64,000 nt of DNA from DATAOG01 sp963753685 (GCA_963753685.1 CAVWDE010000008.1:327429-391428); one strand, 5' to 3'; positions 42,735-52,593 are shown, counted from the stretch's first letter. Notes: generated from the letters alone by a model not told the origin. A program made the numbers and translations.

Positions 42735-43586
42735 ATGAACTGGCGCGATCTTGACGCGGATAGGCTCGAGCAGGCGTTCAATCCGCGCCGCTCGGTCCCC
42801 GATTTCGAAGCTTTCCAGACAGAAAAAGCGCAGCTCAGCGCGAGCGTGCGCACACGGCTGGCAGGCCACCTGGACGTGCCCTATGGCGACACGGCGCTCC
42901 AGAGGGTCGACGTGTTCACCGCCGGCGGCCGGACCGGCGCGCCGGTCCACGTCTTCTACCACGGCGGTTACTGGCGGGCGCAGGACAAGGCGAATTTTGC
43001 CTTCGTCGCCGAGCCCCTGGTCGCCGCCGGCATCTGCACGGTGATCGCCAACTACGACCTGTGTCCCGCGGTGACCCTGGATGGCGTGGTCGCCTCGGCG
43101 CGCAAAGCACTCGCCTGGACCTTCCGGCACGCGGCCGAGTTCGGCGCCGATCCCGCCCGCCTCACGATCTCAGGCAGCTCGGCCGGCGCGCATCTGCAGG
43201 CGATGGCGCTGGCCCACGACTGGCCGGCCGAGGGGCTGCCCGCGGACCTGATCAAGGGCGCGGTGCCGATCAGCGGCATCTACGATCCCGAGCCCGCGCG
43301 CCACATCTCGGTCAACGCCGAGATCGGGCTGACCGAGGCGATCGCCCGTCGGAACGACGCACTGGCGCTCGCACCCCGGGTGCGCTGCCCGGTCGCGCTG
43401 TTCGTGGGTGGCGACGAGCCGCCCCTCTGGCGCCGGCAGACCGAGCTCTACGCCGCCCACCTTCGCCGCCACGGCCTCGATCCGTCCCTCACCGTCGTGC
43501 CGGGGGCGCATCACTTCAGCATCCTCGACCAGTACCTCGACCCGGAGAGCCCCGTGATCCGCGCGATCGCCGCGATGGCGGCCTGA
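42735..43586 (+). CDS. Alpha/beta hydrolase (arylformamidase-like)
   Basis: 283 residues, alpha/beta-hydrolase fold of the BD-FAE/kynurenine-formamidase-like group. The oxyanion motif 'VFYHGGYWRAQDK' lies near residue 74-86, the nucleophile in 'LTISGSSAGAHL' near 149, then acid 'VGGDEPPLWRRQ' and His in 'VPGAHHFSILDQY'. The sequence is divergent from the M20 peptidase gene and four bases from an SDR gene. Together with the peptidase and SDR it may degrade an N-acyl or N-formyl compound; this pathway is inferred. Confidence 0.88.
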   Translation: MNWRDLDADRLEQAFNPRRSVPDFEAFQTEKAQLSASVRTRLAGHLDVPYGDTALQRVDVFTAGGRTGAPVHVFYHGGYWRAQDKANFAFVAEPLVAAGICTVIANYDLCPAVTLDGVVASARKALAWTFRHAAEFGADPARLTISGSSAGAHLQAMALAHDWPAEGLPADLIKGAVPISGIYDPEPARHISVNAEIGLTEAIARRNDALALAPRVRCPVALFVGGDEPPLWRRQTELYAAHLRRHGLDPSLTVVPGAHHFSILDQYLDPESPVIRAIAAMAA

Positions 43587-43607
43587 GCCTTGGCGACGGA
43601 GGAGCCG

Positions 43608-44414
43608 ATGACCACCAGACCGCTCGCCGGCCGCACCGCCCTGGTGACCGGCGGCGCCGCCGGCATCGGTCGCGCGACCGCGGGCGCGCTGGCTGCGGCC
43701 GGCGCCGATGTCGGCATCGTCGATCTCGACCCGAGGGTCGGCGAGGTCGCGCGGGCGGTCGCGGTCGAGCATGGCGTGCGCACCGCGTCCGCGATCGGCG
43801 ACGTTGCCGATGAGACCGCGGCCCGGGCGGCCCATGGCGAGATCGTCGAAGCGCTCGGGCCGGTTACGGTCTTGATCAACAACGCCGGCATCATGGCCCA
43901 GGAGGTGCGGCCGTTCCACGAGCAGCCGATCGCTCATTTCGACCGCATGCTGGCGATCCACCTGCGCGGCAGCGCCCTGTTCAGCGCGCTCGTGGTCCCG
44001 GGCATGCGGGCCGCCGGCTTCGGCCGGATCGTCAATCTGTCCTCGGTGCTGGGGCTGGTCGGCCTGCCCTACCGCCTGGGCTATGGCGTCGCCAAGACCG
44101 CGATCATCGGCCTGACCCGCGCGCTCGCCATGGAGAACGCCCGCTTCGGCATCACCGTCAATGCGCTCGCCCCCGGCTACATCGCGACCGAGACCAACCT
44201 CGAGCGCGGCCGGCTGGGCCTCCTGAACTATGAGCTCTATGCCGAGCGCACGCCGGTCGGTCGCTGGGGCCGGCCCGAGGAGATCGCACGCGTGATCGGG
44301 TTCCTCGCCGACCCCGCCTCGGCGTTCATCACCGGCGCCGTGATCGCGGTCGACGGCGGCTACACCGCGCGCGGCGACCCGGGCGACGACCTCGGCCCGA
44401 GGCCCCCTGCCTGA
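43608..44414 (+). CDS. SDR family oxidoreductase
   Basis: 268 residues, classical short-chain dehydrogenase. Cofactor motif 'LVTGGAAGIGRATAG' (TGxxxGIG), 'NNAGIMAQE', catalytic Ser in 'NLSSVLGLVG', YxxxK in 'YRLGYGVAKTAI', and 'ALAPGYIATETN'. ATG 43608 was chosen because GGAGG lies six bases upstream; a TTG at 43590 would add six residues. Substrate unknown. It follows the hydrolase gene closely, so they are probably co-transcribed. Confidence 0.92.
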   Translation: MTTRPLAGRTALVTGGAAGIGRATAGALAAAGADVGIVDLDPRVGEVARAVAVEHGVRTASAIGDVADETAARAAHGEIVEALGPVTVLINNAGIMAQEVRPFHEQPIAHFDRMLAIHLRGSALFSALVVPGMRAAGFGRIVNLSSVLGLVGLPYRLGYGVAKTAIIGLTRALAMENARFGITVNALAPGYIATETNLERGRLGLLNYELYAERTPVGRWGRPEEIARVIGFLADPASAFITGAVIAVDGGYTARGDPGDDLGPRPPA

Positions 44415-44462
44415 CCCCGCCGCCCCACCTCGACGCCGGACCCCGACGCTCTCGGGCCGGTC

Positions 44463-44657
44463 TCAGCCTTCGGGAGCGTCCGGCGCCAGCTGATTGACCA
44501 TCTGCGGCGGGCTCACGTCGTCGTCGTGGCCGAGGCCGGCAATGAACCCGGGGGCCATGACCAGCAGCGCCAGGCCGAGCAGGACGATCAGCGGTGCGAC
44601 CAGTCGGAGGCGGCGCACCGCCGGCGGGTCATAGGCGATCTGGCTGCTCATCGTCAT
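44463..44657 (-). CDS. Small single-pass membrane protein, unknown function
   Basis: 64 residues from ATG 44657, which has TGGAG nine bases upstream; an upstream ATG at 44672 is possible. One transmembrane helix (LRLVAPLIVLLGLALLVMAPGFIAGL) is preceded by a short cytoplasmic part and followed by an acidic, Pro-rich periplasmic tail. No family recognised. It is convergent with the SDR gene. Confidence 0.5.
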   Translation of the reverse strand: MTMSSQIAYDPPAVRRLRLVAPLIVLLGLALLVMAPGFIAGLGHDDDVSPPQMVNQLAPDAPEG

Positions 44658-44866
44658 CAATGCGCGCTCCATCGAGCCGACCGTCCAATGGTCGGCCCGT
44701 CTCTTGTGGCATCGATGCCGACCCGGAACCTGTGAACTGGGTCACACGGCGACGCCGATTTTTTCCGATGACTCCCGAGCGACGGTCAGACGCCGAGGCG
44801 CCAGGCTCGGGGGCCGCGTAGCAGGAGCGGTGCTGCCGCCACGCGATCCCCGAGGTTCCCCTAAGA

Positions 44867-46162
44867 TCAGGCCTGCTTCAGAGCGTCGTAGAGACCGCGC
44901 TCGAAGTCGGCGTACAGCTGCAGCACCTGGCTGTCGGCGAACGGCAGCAGCTGGGTCATGATCGTGCCGGTCACCTTCTTGGTCGGGTCGATCCAGAAGT
45001 AGGTGTTGAACAGCCCGGCCCAGCAGAGGCTGTTGGCGCTTCGCCCGTTGGGCCCTTCCTCGGTGTTGATGTCGAACGACAGGCCCCATTTGTGGACCAT
45101 GCCGGGGAAGAAGTTGGCATCGTTCGAGAGGTCCGGGCGCACCGTCTTGAGGGTCACGACCTCGAGGTCGCCGATGTGGTTCTGGCGCATCAGCGCCACG
45201 GTCTCGGGCTTGAGCACCTGGGCGCCGTTGAAGGTGCCCTCGTGCAGCAGCATCTGCAGGAACTGCATGTAGTTCCGGGGCGTGCTGAACAAAGCACCGC
45301 CGCCCATGAAGAACTCCGGCCGCTGCGGCATCTCGAACGCCATCGATTCGAGATGGCCGTCGTCCTTGCGGCTGTACATGGTCGCGACCCGGGCCTTTTG
45401 CGCCGTGCTGATCAGGAAGCCCGTGTCGGGCATGTTCAGCGGCTCGAAGATGTGCTCGCGGAAGTAGACCTCGAGCGACTGGTCGCTGACCGCCTCGACC
45501 GCCTTGCCGACCCAGTCCATGTTGATGCCGTATTCCCAGCGCTCGCCCGGGTCGAACATGATCGGCGCCAGGAACGAGCCGTTCTTGCACTCGCCGATGA
45601 ACGGGATGCCGGTCACCTTCTCGTACTGACCCATGGGCGCATCCCAGATGCTGTAGACGAAGCCCGCGGTGTGGGTCAGAAGGTGACGGAGCGTGATCGG
45701 CTGCTTGGCCGGCCGCAGGATCGGCGCCCCCGACGCGTCGAAGCCCGCCAGCACCTTCGGCTCCTTCAGCTCCGGCAACAGATCGCCCAGGGTCTGGTCG
45801 AGCTGCAGCTTGCCCTGCTCGACCAGCTGCATGCAGGCGGTCGCGGTGATCGCCTTGGTCATCGAGGCGATCCAGAACAGGCTGTCGGGCGAGACCTCGG
45901 GCCCGCCGTCCATGCTCTGGGTGCCGAACGCACCCTCGTAGACGATCCCCTTGTCGGTCGCGCCCATCGCGACCACGTGCGCCACGCGCTTGGCCTCGAC
46001 CGCCTGGCCGAGCGCCCGGTCGATCGGCGCCACCGCGCCGCTCGCGAGCTTGGCGTCGGCGGCCCGCGCGCCCCGGCCGGCGATGCCGGCGACCGAGGTT
46101 GCGGCGACCATGGCGGACGCCGACTTGAGCACGTCACGACGACTTGGCTGCTTCCACGTCAT
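44867..46162 (-). CDS. Serine hydrolase, class C beta-lactamase family
   Basis: 431 residues with a twin-arginine signal (SRRDVLKSASAMVAATSVAG) at the start chosen. The beta-lactamase/PBP-like fold has the SxxK motif 'FWIASMTKAITATACMQLVEQGKLQLDQTL', a Tyr motif 'WEYGINMDWVGKAVEAVS', and 'RHLLTHTAGF'. Members include EstB-type esterases and D-aminopeptidases; true beta-lactamase activity is not implied. Exported to the periplasm. It stands alone with a G-rich ribosome site. Confidence 0.9.
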   Translation of the reverse strand: MTWKQPSRRDVLKSASAMVAATSVAGIAGRGARAADAKLASGAVAPIDRALGQAVEAKRVAHVVAMGATDKGIVYEGAFGTQSMDGGPEVSPDSLFWIASMTKAITATACMQLVEQGKLQLDQTLGDLLPELKEPKVLAGFDASGAPILRPAKQPITLRHLLTHTAGFVYSIWDAPMGQYEKVTGIPFIGECKNGSFLAPIMFDPGERWEYGINMDWVGKAVEAVSDQSLEVYFREHIFEPLNMPDTGFLISTAQKARVATMYSRKDDGHLESMAFEMPQRPEFFMGGGALFSTPRNYMQFLQMLLHEGTFNGAQVLKPETVALMRQNHIGDLEVVTLKTVRPDLSNDANFFPGMVHKWGLSFDINTEEGPNGRSANSLCWAGLFNTYFWIDPTKKVTGTIMTQLLPFADSQVLQLYADFERGLYDALKQA

Positions 46163-46369
46163 TGCTTTAGCCCCCCGGTGGCTCTCCGCCCGACTGTCCC
46201 TCGATGTCGGTTGCCGCGGCCACCCTCGATCAAAGCTTACCAGCGCCGAAGGCCCATGCAACTGCTGCTTTCCTCATGGCGGGCCGAGATCCACCGACCG
46301 GCGCGTGCGCCCGCGCCGCATCTGTGCCAGGATGGACGACGCGCGTGCGGGTAGGTCGGGGAGCTGCAG

Positions 46370-46693
46370 ATGGCCATGCTGATCAGACTTGCGGATCAGG
46401 ACAACGTTGCGGTCGCGACCGCCAACCTCGCCAAGGGTGTCGCGGTCGAGGTCGAAGGCCTGCGGCTGGTCACCCGGGATCCGATCCCGTTCGCCCACAA
46501 GATCGCGATCTGGCCGATCGAGGCGGGCGCCCAGGTCTTCAAATACGGCGTGCCGATCGGCCGTGCCAAGGTCAGGGTCGAGGCGGGCCAGCACGTGCAC
46601 GTGCACAACATCAAAAGCGACTACGTCAACAACGAGGTCGACTTCTTCGAGGAAGCGGCGATCGACGAGCGAGCCACGGGAGCGGCATCATGA
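46370..46693 (+). CDS. UxaA-type small subunit (SAF domain)
   Basis: 107 residues, a single SAF domain: 'IRLADQDNVAVATANLAKG', 'DPIPFAHKIAIWPIEAGAQVFKYGVPIGRAKVRVEAGQHVHVHNIKS'. This is the N-terminal domain of altronate/galactarate dehydratases, encoded as a separate small subunit as in SuyA (sulfolactate sulfo-lyase) and split UxaA-like enzymes. Its TGA overlaps the ATG of the large subunit (ATGATG), so the subunits are made together. Substrate is a 2-hydroxy acid, not identifiable here. Confidence 0.88.
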   Translation: MAMLIRLADQDNVAVATANLAKGVAVEVEGLRLVTRDPIPFAHKIAIWPIEAGAQVFKYGVPIGRAKVRVEAGQHVHVHNIKSDYVNNEVDFFEEAAIDERATGAAS

Positions 46694-47881
46694 TGCTGGG
46701 CTATGAGCGCCAGGACGGGCGCAAGGGCATCCGCAACTACGTGCTGGTCGCCTACCTGGTCGAATGCGCGCACCACGTCGCGCGCGCGATCGCGACCCCG
46801 TTCGAGGAGGGCGGCGTGCAGCTGATCGGCTTTCCGGGCTGCTACCCGAACGCCTACGCCCAGCGCATGATGGAGGCGTTCTGCACCCACCCGAACGTCG
46901 GCGCGGTGCTGGTGATCTCGCTCGGCTGCGAGCAGTTCAACCGGCCGCGGCTGATCGAGCTGGTGCGCGCCTCGGGCCGCCCCTGCGAGCTCCTGGTGAT
47001 CCAAAAGAGCGGCGGCACGCGCTCGACCATCCAGGCCGGGCGCGACTGGGTCGGCGAGACGCTGGCCGAGATCAGCCGATTGCCGCGCCTACCGGTCGAG
47101 GTTGCCGACCTGATCGTCGCGACCGAATGCGGCGGCTCGGATGCCACCAGCGGGCTGACCGCCAACCCCGCGATCGGGATCGCCTGCGACCAGGTGATCG
47201 AGGCGGGCGGCACCGCGATCTTCGAGGAATTGGGCGAATTGTTCGGCTGCGAGGCGCACATGGCGGCGCGCGCGCTGACGCCGGCGCTGGGCGAGGAGAT
47301 CAAGCGCGCCATGGCCAAGGCGACCCGTCACTATGCGGCACTCGACCAGTCGAGCTTCGGCGGCGGCAACATCACGGGCGGGCTCTCGACCATCGAGGAA
47401 AAATCGATCGGCGCCTACGCCAAGAGCGGCACCAAGCCGATCGTCGGCATGCTGCGCCCGGGCGTGCTGCCGCCGAGGTCCGGCCTCTACCTCATGGACA
47501 TGGTGCCGGACGACGTCAGCAAGTGGGGCTTTGCCAACATCAACGACAACGCGACGATCGTCGAGCAGATCGCCTGCGGCGCCCACATCGTGCTCTTTTC
47601 CACGGGCCGCGGCTCGGTGGTGGGCTCCGCGATCTCCCCGGTGATCAAGATCTGCGCCAACCCGGAAACCTACCGCCGCCTTGCCGACGACATGGACGTC
47701 GACGCCGGCCGCATCCTCGAAGGCCGCGGCACGCTCCAGGAGGTCGGCCAGCGAGCTCTTCGACCTGATCCAGCAGATCGCGGCCGGCGACCCGACCAAG
47801 TCGGAAGCGCTCGGCCACCAGGAATTCATCCTCGGCTACAAATCCTTCGAACCCCTCGGCCCCAGCTGCCTGCCGGTCTGA
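46690..47881 (+). pseudogene. UxaA-type dehydratase large subunit, one-base frameshift near 3' end
   Basis: Large catalytic subunit of an altronate-dehydratase/sulfolactate-lyase family enzyme: 'GYERQDGRKGIRNYVLVAYLVECAHHVARAI', 'GFPGCYPNAYAQ', 'LGCEQF', 'VATECGGSDATSGLTANPAIG' and 'LFSTGRGSVVGSAISPVIKICANP'. The frame breaks at about 47752 (GGCCAGC); deleting one C continues to 'SELFDLIQQIAAGDP...EFILGYKSFEPLGP' and TGA 47879-47881, giving 397 codons. Only the last 40 residues are affected. Iron-dependent dehydration or C-S cleavage of a sugar acid is expected from the family. Confidence 0.84.
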
Positions 47882-47916
47882 AGCAGGGGCGGGGTTGGAA
47901 GGCCAGTCTTGTCGTG

Positions 47917-47936
47917 ATATAGCTAAGATGCTATAT
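47917..47936. promoter_or_regulatory. Inverted repeat at the start of the HigBA-like pair
   Basis: ATATAGC (47917-47923) and GCTATAT (47930-47936) form a perfect 7-bp inverted repeat with a six-base spacer, ending two bases before the toxin ATG at 47939. It is strikingly AT-rich for this window, so it probably also contains the -10 region. It is a likely operator for the XRE antitoxin. Binding is inferred from position. Confidence 0.6.
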
Positions 47937-47938
47937 AC

Positions 47939-48271
47939 ATGCCGGCAAGCTGGTCGGTCGAGACGCTGGATGCGCGGGTCGATGCCGAGATCGCAGCGTT
48001 TCCTGATGATCTTCGTGCTCGTCTTGCTCGGATCGGCTTCCTGATCGAGGACATGGGTCTGGCGAGGCTGCGTGAGCCTTACGTCCGACATCTGGAAGGC
48101 CCGCTTTGGGAGATCCGGTTGCAAGGCCGAGATCGAATCGCCCGGGCCCTGTACGTCACAGCGGCAGGTCGACGGGTGGTCATCGTACGGGCGTTCGTCA
48201 AGAAGACGCAGAAGACGCCACGCCGCGAAATCGAGTTGGCGCTGAAGCGTGCAAGAGAGGTGCCGAGATGA
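47939..48271 (+). CDS. HigB-like toxin (RelE/Gp49 superfamily)
   Basis: 110 residues, Gp49-like/HigB family: 'DDLRARLARIGFLIEDMGLARLREPYVRHLEGPLWEIRLQGRDRIARALYVTAAGRRVVIVRAFVKKTQKTPRREIELALKR'. Conserved features are the 'LWEIR' strand and the 'FVKKTQKTP' basic motif of ribosome-dependent mRNA interferases. The toxin precedes the antitoxin, as in higBA, and overlaps it by four bases. It would cleave mRNA during translation when free. Confidence 0.9.
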   Translation: MPASWSVETLDARVDAEIAAFPDDLRARLARIGFLIEDMGLARLREPYVRHLEGPLWEIRLQGRDRIARALYVTAAGRRVVIVRAFVKKTQKTPRREIELALKRAREVPR

Positions 48272-48558
48272 GCAGGCTTCGCGATTTGCATGAGGAGTGG
48301 TCGAAGGAGCCCGCGTATCGGGACGAATTCGAGCGGCTCGGGCCCGAGTTCGAGCTGGCGCGCGCGCTGATCGAGGCGCGGACGATGGCCGGGCTCACCC
48401 AGGCGGAGCTCGCCCTGCGCATGGGGACCACGCAGTCGGTGATCGCCCGGCTCGAATCCGGCCGCGTCCAGCCAACCACCGCAACGCTCCAGCGCCTGGC
48501 ACGCGCGACCGGCACCCGGCTCAGGATCGCCTTCGAATCGGTTGGCGCCGAGAGCTGA
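48268..48558 (+). CDS. HigA-like XRE-family antitoxin
   Basis: 96 residues with a helix-turn-helix XRE domain (about 35-85: 'LIEARTMAGLTQAELALRMGTTQSVIARLESGRVQPTTATLQRLARATG'). ATG 48268 overlaps the toxin stop (ATGA). It neutralises the toxin by binding and is expected to repress the pair through the inverted repeat upstream of the toxin. Confidence 0.91.
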   Translation: MSRLRDLHEEWSKEPAYRDEFERLGPEFELARALIEARTMAGLTQAELALRMGTTQSVIARLESGRVQPTTATLQRLARATGTRLRIAFESVGAES

Positions 48559-48637
48559 TTGGAGTCAAGTCAGGACAGCGATACGATCGCTGCTCAGAAC
48601 CGCGGAGCCGCGAGCTCCGCCAACAAGGGAGGGTCGG

Positions 48638-49654
48638 ATGACGGGATGGCATGGTCGGCTGCGAGGCTGGCTGGTCGGGATCGGGGTTGGCGCCTTGGCG
48701 CTGGCGCTCGCCGGGCCGGTGGCGGCCAAGGACCTGGACAAGGTGACGCTCAGGACCAACTGGCTGTTCTATGGCTCGCACGCGATCTTTTTTCTCGGGA
48801 TCGATCGCGGCTATTACGCCGATGAGGGCATCGACCTCGTGGTCAAGCAGGGCAACGGCTCGTCGAATGCCGTCCGCCTGGTCGCCAACAAGGACAGCGA
48901 CTTCGCCTACGGCAGCTCGGCGACCATGATGAACCTTGCGGCCCAGGGGGCGCCGGTGATCTCGGTCGCGGTGATCGACGCCCAGGGCACCGAGGCGATC
49001 CTGGTCCGGCCCGACGCCGGCGTGAAGGACATCAAGGACCTCGAGGGCAAGAAGATCATGACCACGGCCGGCGCCGGGGTGAACACCTTCTTCCCGGTGG
49101 TCGAGAAGAATGCCGGGCTGGATCCGAGCAAGATCGAGCTGGTCAACGTCGCCGAGGGCGCCTTGGTCTCGAGCTATCTGCAGAACCTGGCGCCGGCGAT
49201 CCTGGGCGGCATCGACGACAAGCCGGCCGAGATCGTCGCCAACGGCGGCGCCGAGCCGGTGATTTTTCCCTACAGCGACTACGGGGTCTATCAGCCGGGC
49301 TATTCGATCGTGGCGCGCAAGGAGATGGTCAAGGACGACCCGGACCTGGTCGGCCGCTTCGTGCGCGCGACCTTGAAGGCGACCCAGGCGGCCAAGGACG
49401 ATCCCGATGCGGCGATCGCGTCCCTGATCAACTGGTCGGCCAGCGTCGAGGACCAGAAGGCCCAGGCGCGGCGCGTGCTCGACGTCACGCTCTCGGTGCT
49501 CAGCTCGCCGAACGGCAAGGGCGAGCCGCTCGGCGCGCACGTCGCCAAGGACTGGCAGAGCGCGCTCGACCTTTTGAAGCAGTACAAGGAGCTGAAGACC
49601 GACATGGCGGCTTCCGACTTCTACACCAACCAGTTCGTGCCCGCCGCGAAGTAG
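48638..49654 (+). CDS. ABC transporter substrate-binding protein, NMT1/SsuA-like
   Basis: 338 residues. ATG 48638 with AGGGAGGG upstream opens a Sec signal peptide (WLVGIGVGALALALAGPVAA). The mature part has the NMT1/SsuA pattern: 'VTLRTNWLFYGSHAIFFLGIDRGYYADEGIDLVVKQGNGSSNAVRLV', 'SSATMMNLAAQGAPV', 'DLEGKKIMTTAGAG' and a C-terminal lobe ending 'ASDFYTNQFVPA'. Ligands in this family include thiamine precursors (hydroxymethylpyrimidine), sulfonates, nitrate and riboflavin. It is first in the importer operon with the ATPase and permease downstream. Confidence 0.9.
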   Translation: MTGWHGRLRGWLVGIGVGALALALAGPVAAKDLDKVTLRTNWLFYGSHAIFFLGIDRGYYADEGIDLVVKQGNGSSNAVRLVANKDSDFAYGSSATMMNLAAQGAPVISVAVIDAQGTEAILVRPDAGVKDIKDLEGKKIMTTAGAGVNTFFPVVEKNAGLDPSKIELVNVAEGALVSSYLQNLAPAILGGIDDKPAEIVANGGAEPVIFPYSDYGVYQPGYSIVARKEMVKDDPDLVGRFVRATLKATQAAKDDPDAAIASLINWSASVEDQKAQARRVLDVTLSVLSSPNGKGEPLGAHVAKDWQSALDLLKQYKELKTDMAASDFYTNQFVPAAK

Positions 49655-49732
49655 ACGGCCGGCAGCCACGGCAGCGCGAGGCCGGTCGGCGCCGGTCGGC
49701 CCCGCCCTCAACGTCTGACCTGCACCGGACCG

Positions 49733-50500
<768 letters not shown>

Positions 50501-50548
50501 CGGGACTACGTCTTCGGAAAGGGTCGTGGTTCAGACGGCCATTTCGAT

Positions 50549-51286
50549 TTACCGCGCTACCGCGGATTGCCCTATACCGAGAGACAGGTTGTCGCGCGCA
50601 ATCGTGCGAATTTGATTGTCGATGAAGTAATAGATTGCGCCCATGACATTGTCGACCCGAGCGTTCATATTGTGTCTGTTCAAAACCGTGTAGAGCGGGC
50701 GCACGCTCAACAGCTTCAGTCCGTTGGCCGGAAGAACACGCTGATAGGTGGCTAGACATCTTGCTTGCACATGTGCGGCGATGGCTTGGTCCTCCGGCAG
50801 CCCCAACCAATCGGTGAACAGAAAAAGGCCGTCCGGGTTCAGGCAGTCCTTGATGTTAACGAGAGCGCGATCGAACCCGTTTTGATCGACGATATGATAG
50901 ATCACGTCCCACATGTTCACGATGTCGAACGGCCCGCGAACCGGGAAAGCAGGATCGGTGATGTCCGCGACTTGGAAATTCGCATCGAGCTTCGCGGAAA
51001 GCCGCTCGATCGCCAGCGCCGTGATATCAACTCCCGTCACCTTGGCACCCCGGCGAAGATACCACTCCACGAAGAATCCCGTGCCGCAGCCGATATCCAG
51101 AACCTGTTTTCCTTTCAAGTCCACGTTCTTGAAGAACTCCTCGATGCAGCGGCGCTTTCTTCTATACAGCCAGCCGTTATAGGTGGTGCTGAAAGCGATG
51201 TGACCAACGCCCTTGAGATCGAAATGTTGCGATAGCCGTCTTTCCCAGAAGCGCTTGGGCTCATAGGTCGGTTCCGCGTCGGTCAT
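50549..51286 (-). CDS. Class I SAM-dependent methyltransferase (Methyltransf_11/25-like), AT-richer
   Basis: 245 residues from ATG 51286. SAM motif I 'KQVLDIGCGTGFFVEWYLRRGAKVTGVDITALAIERL', motif II 'FQVADITDP', post-motif 'PFDIVNMWDVIYHIVD' and 'NPDGLFLFTDWLG'. The N-terminus 'KRFWERRLSQHFDLKGVGHIAFSTTYNGWLYRRKRRCIEEFF' resembles methyltransferases tied to lipid or glycan modification. It is opposite in strand to the ABC genes on both sides and uses more A/T-ending codons, so it is probably inserted into the importer operon. Confidence 0.84.
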   Translation of the reverse strand: MTDAEPTYEPKRFWERRLSQHFDLKGVGHIAFSTTYNGWLYRRKRRCIEEFFKNVDLKGKQVLDIGCGTGFFVEWYLRRGAKVTGVDITALAIERLSAKLDANFQVADITDPAFPVRGPFDIVNMWDVIYHIVDQNGFDRALVNIKDCLNPDGLFLFTDWLGLPEDQAIAAHVQARCLATYQRVLPANGLKLLSVRPLYTVLNRHNMNARVDNVMGAIYYFIDNQIRTIARDNLSLGIGQSAVAR

Positions 51287-51645
51287 GTCCCCGGATCCTT
51301 CGGAAGCTTGTGCTCGCACGAAATCGGCTTCATCATTGAGGCCGCATGCCACCGCAACCGGAACCAGAGGTCAAGTCGGATCTCAAGTCCTTTCGCCTCC
51401 GTCCTGGTGCATCGCTGCCAGACCATCAAGGCGGTGCGCTGGGGCCCAGGTAGGACCGCGTGAAAATGGCGGAGCCGTGACTCCCCCTCCTCTTATGGCG
51501 CCGCAGCATCTTCCCGTCGGCGACCGTCTCTCGACCGATCCGATGAGGGGACCGCCCGCGATCGGCGATTTCGCATGTGCTGGATCCGCGAACCTGGCGG
51601 TCCGGGAGAGGGCCTCGGGGCGGAGGCTGAGAGGACGCGGTCGCG
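51287..51645. other. Non-coding segment between inserted methyltransferase and permease
   Basis: About 359 bp with no gene that I can support on either strand. It separates the inserted methyltransferase gene from the remainder of the ABC operon and would have to provide a new promoter for the permease. No insertion-sequence ends or target duplications were identified by eye. Confidence 0.45.
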
Positions 51646-51759
51646 ATGCTCCGTGAACTGCTGGCACCCCCGGTCGACTGGCTCGCACGCTCATGAGTCT
51701 CGATCGCCTTCGCGGTCGGGTTTTTCCTGCTCTGGGAGGGGATCGTCCAGGGCTTTTCG

Positions 51760-52449
51760 GTGCCGCGCTACATCATCCCGGCGCCGTCCGCGATCTTTTA
51801 TCAGTTCTTCCGCAACCTGCCGCGCATCTGGGAGTATACGCTGGTGACCGGCGGCGAGACGCTCGCGGGCTTTGCGGTCGCGATCCTGCTCGGCGTGCCG
51901 CTGGCGCTGACCGTCGCCTTCTCGAGCTTGTTGCGCAAAACCTTCTATCCCGCCGCGGTCACCCTCGAGATGGTGCCCAAGATCGCGTTCGCGCCGTTGT
52001 TCGTCACCTGGCTCGGGTTCGGCTATCTGCCCAAGGTGATCATCGTCTTTCTGGTCTGTTTTTTTCCGATCCTGCTGAACGGCATCCTGGCCTTCACGTC
52101 CTTGACCGAGGATCTGGGCCGCTTTTGCCGCTCGACCGGGGCGGGCGTGCTGCGCACGTTCTGGTACGTGCGCCTGCCGGCAGCGCTGCCGCAGCTGTTC
52201 GTCGGCATCAAGGGGGCGGCGGTCAACGCCACGGTCGGGGCGACGATCGCCGAATGGATCGGCGGCGATGCCGGCTTGGGCTACTACATCCAGATCGCGA
52301 CCGGCGATCTGCGCATGGACCTCGCGTTCGCGATCATCATGATGCTCGCCGCCTTGGGCCTGGCCCTGTTCGGGGCCGTCGTGCTCGTGGAAAAGCTCCT
52401 GATCCCCTGGCACATCTCGCAGCGCGCCCCGGTTCAGGGCCAGGGCTGA
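51760..52449 (+). CDS. ABC transporter permease, SsuC/TauC-like, N-terminus interrupted by in-frame TGA
   Basis: As an open frame it runs from GTG 51760 (229 residues), with 5-6 transmembrane helices and the EAA loop 'LGRFCRSTGAGVLRTFWYVRLPAALPQLFVGIKGAAVNATVGATIAEWIGG'. Upstream in the same frame lie a plausible native start at ATG 51646 (MLRELLAPPVDWLARS), a TGA at 51694-51696, and the expected first helix (IAFAVGFFLLWEGIV). The true gene is therefore probably 51646-52449 with one nonsense codon or a sequence error. The permease completes the NMT1/SsuABC-type importer. Confidence 0.78.
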   Translation: MPRYIIPAPSAIFYQFFRNLPRIWEYTLVTGGETLAGFAVAILLGVPLALTVAFSSLLRKTFYPAAVTLEMVPKIAFAPLFVTWLGFGYLPKVIIVFLVCFFPILLNGILAFTSLTEDLGRFCRSTGAGVLRTFWYVRLPAALPQLFVGIKGAAVNATVGATIAEWIGGDAGLGYYIQIATGDLRMDLAFAIIMMLAALGLALFGAVVLVEKLLIPWHISQRAPVQGQG

Positions 52450-52593
52450 GGGAGCGCGACGGGGGCCGCGCCGAGCGCCCGGCGCGCAGGTCTATCCCGA
52501 TGATGGTCCTTGATCGCCGGCTTTTCCGTTTGACGGCGGTGAGCCGAGGCGATTGTCTCTGGGGCCCTTTGCCTGTCAGCGGGACGCACCGTC

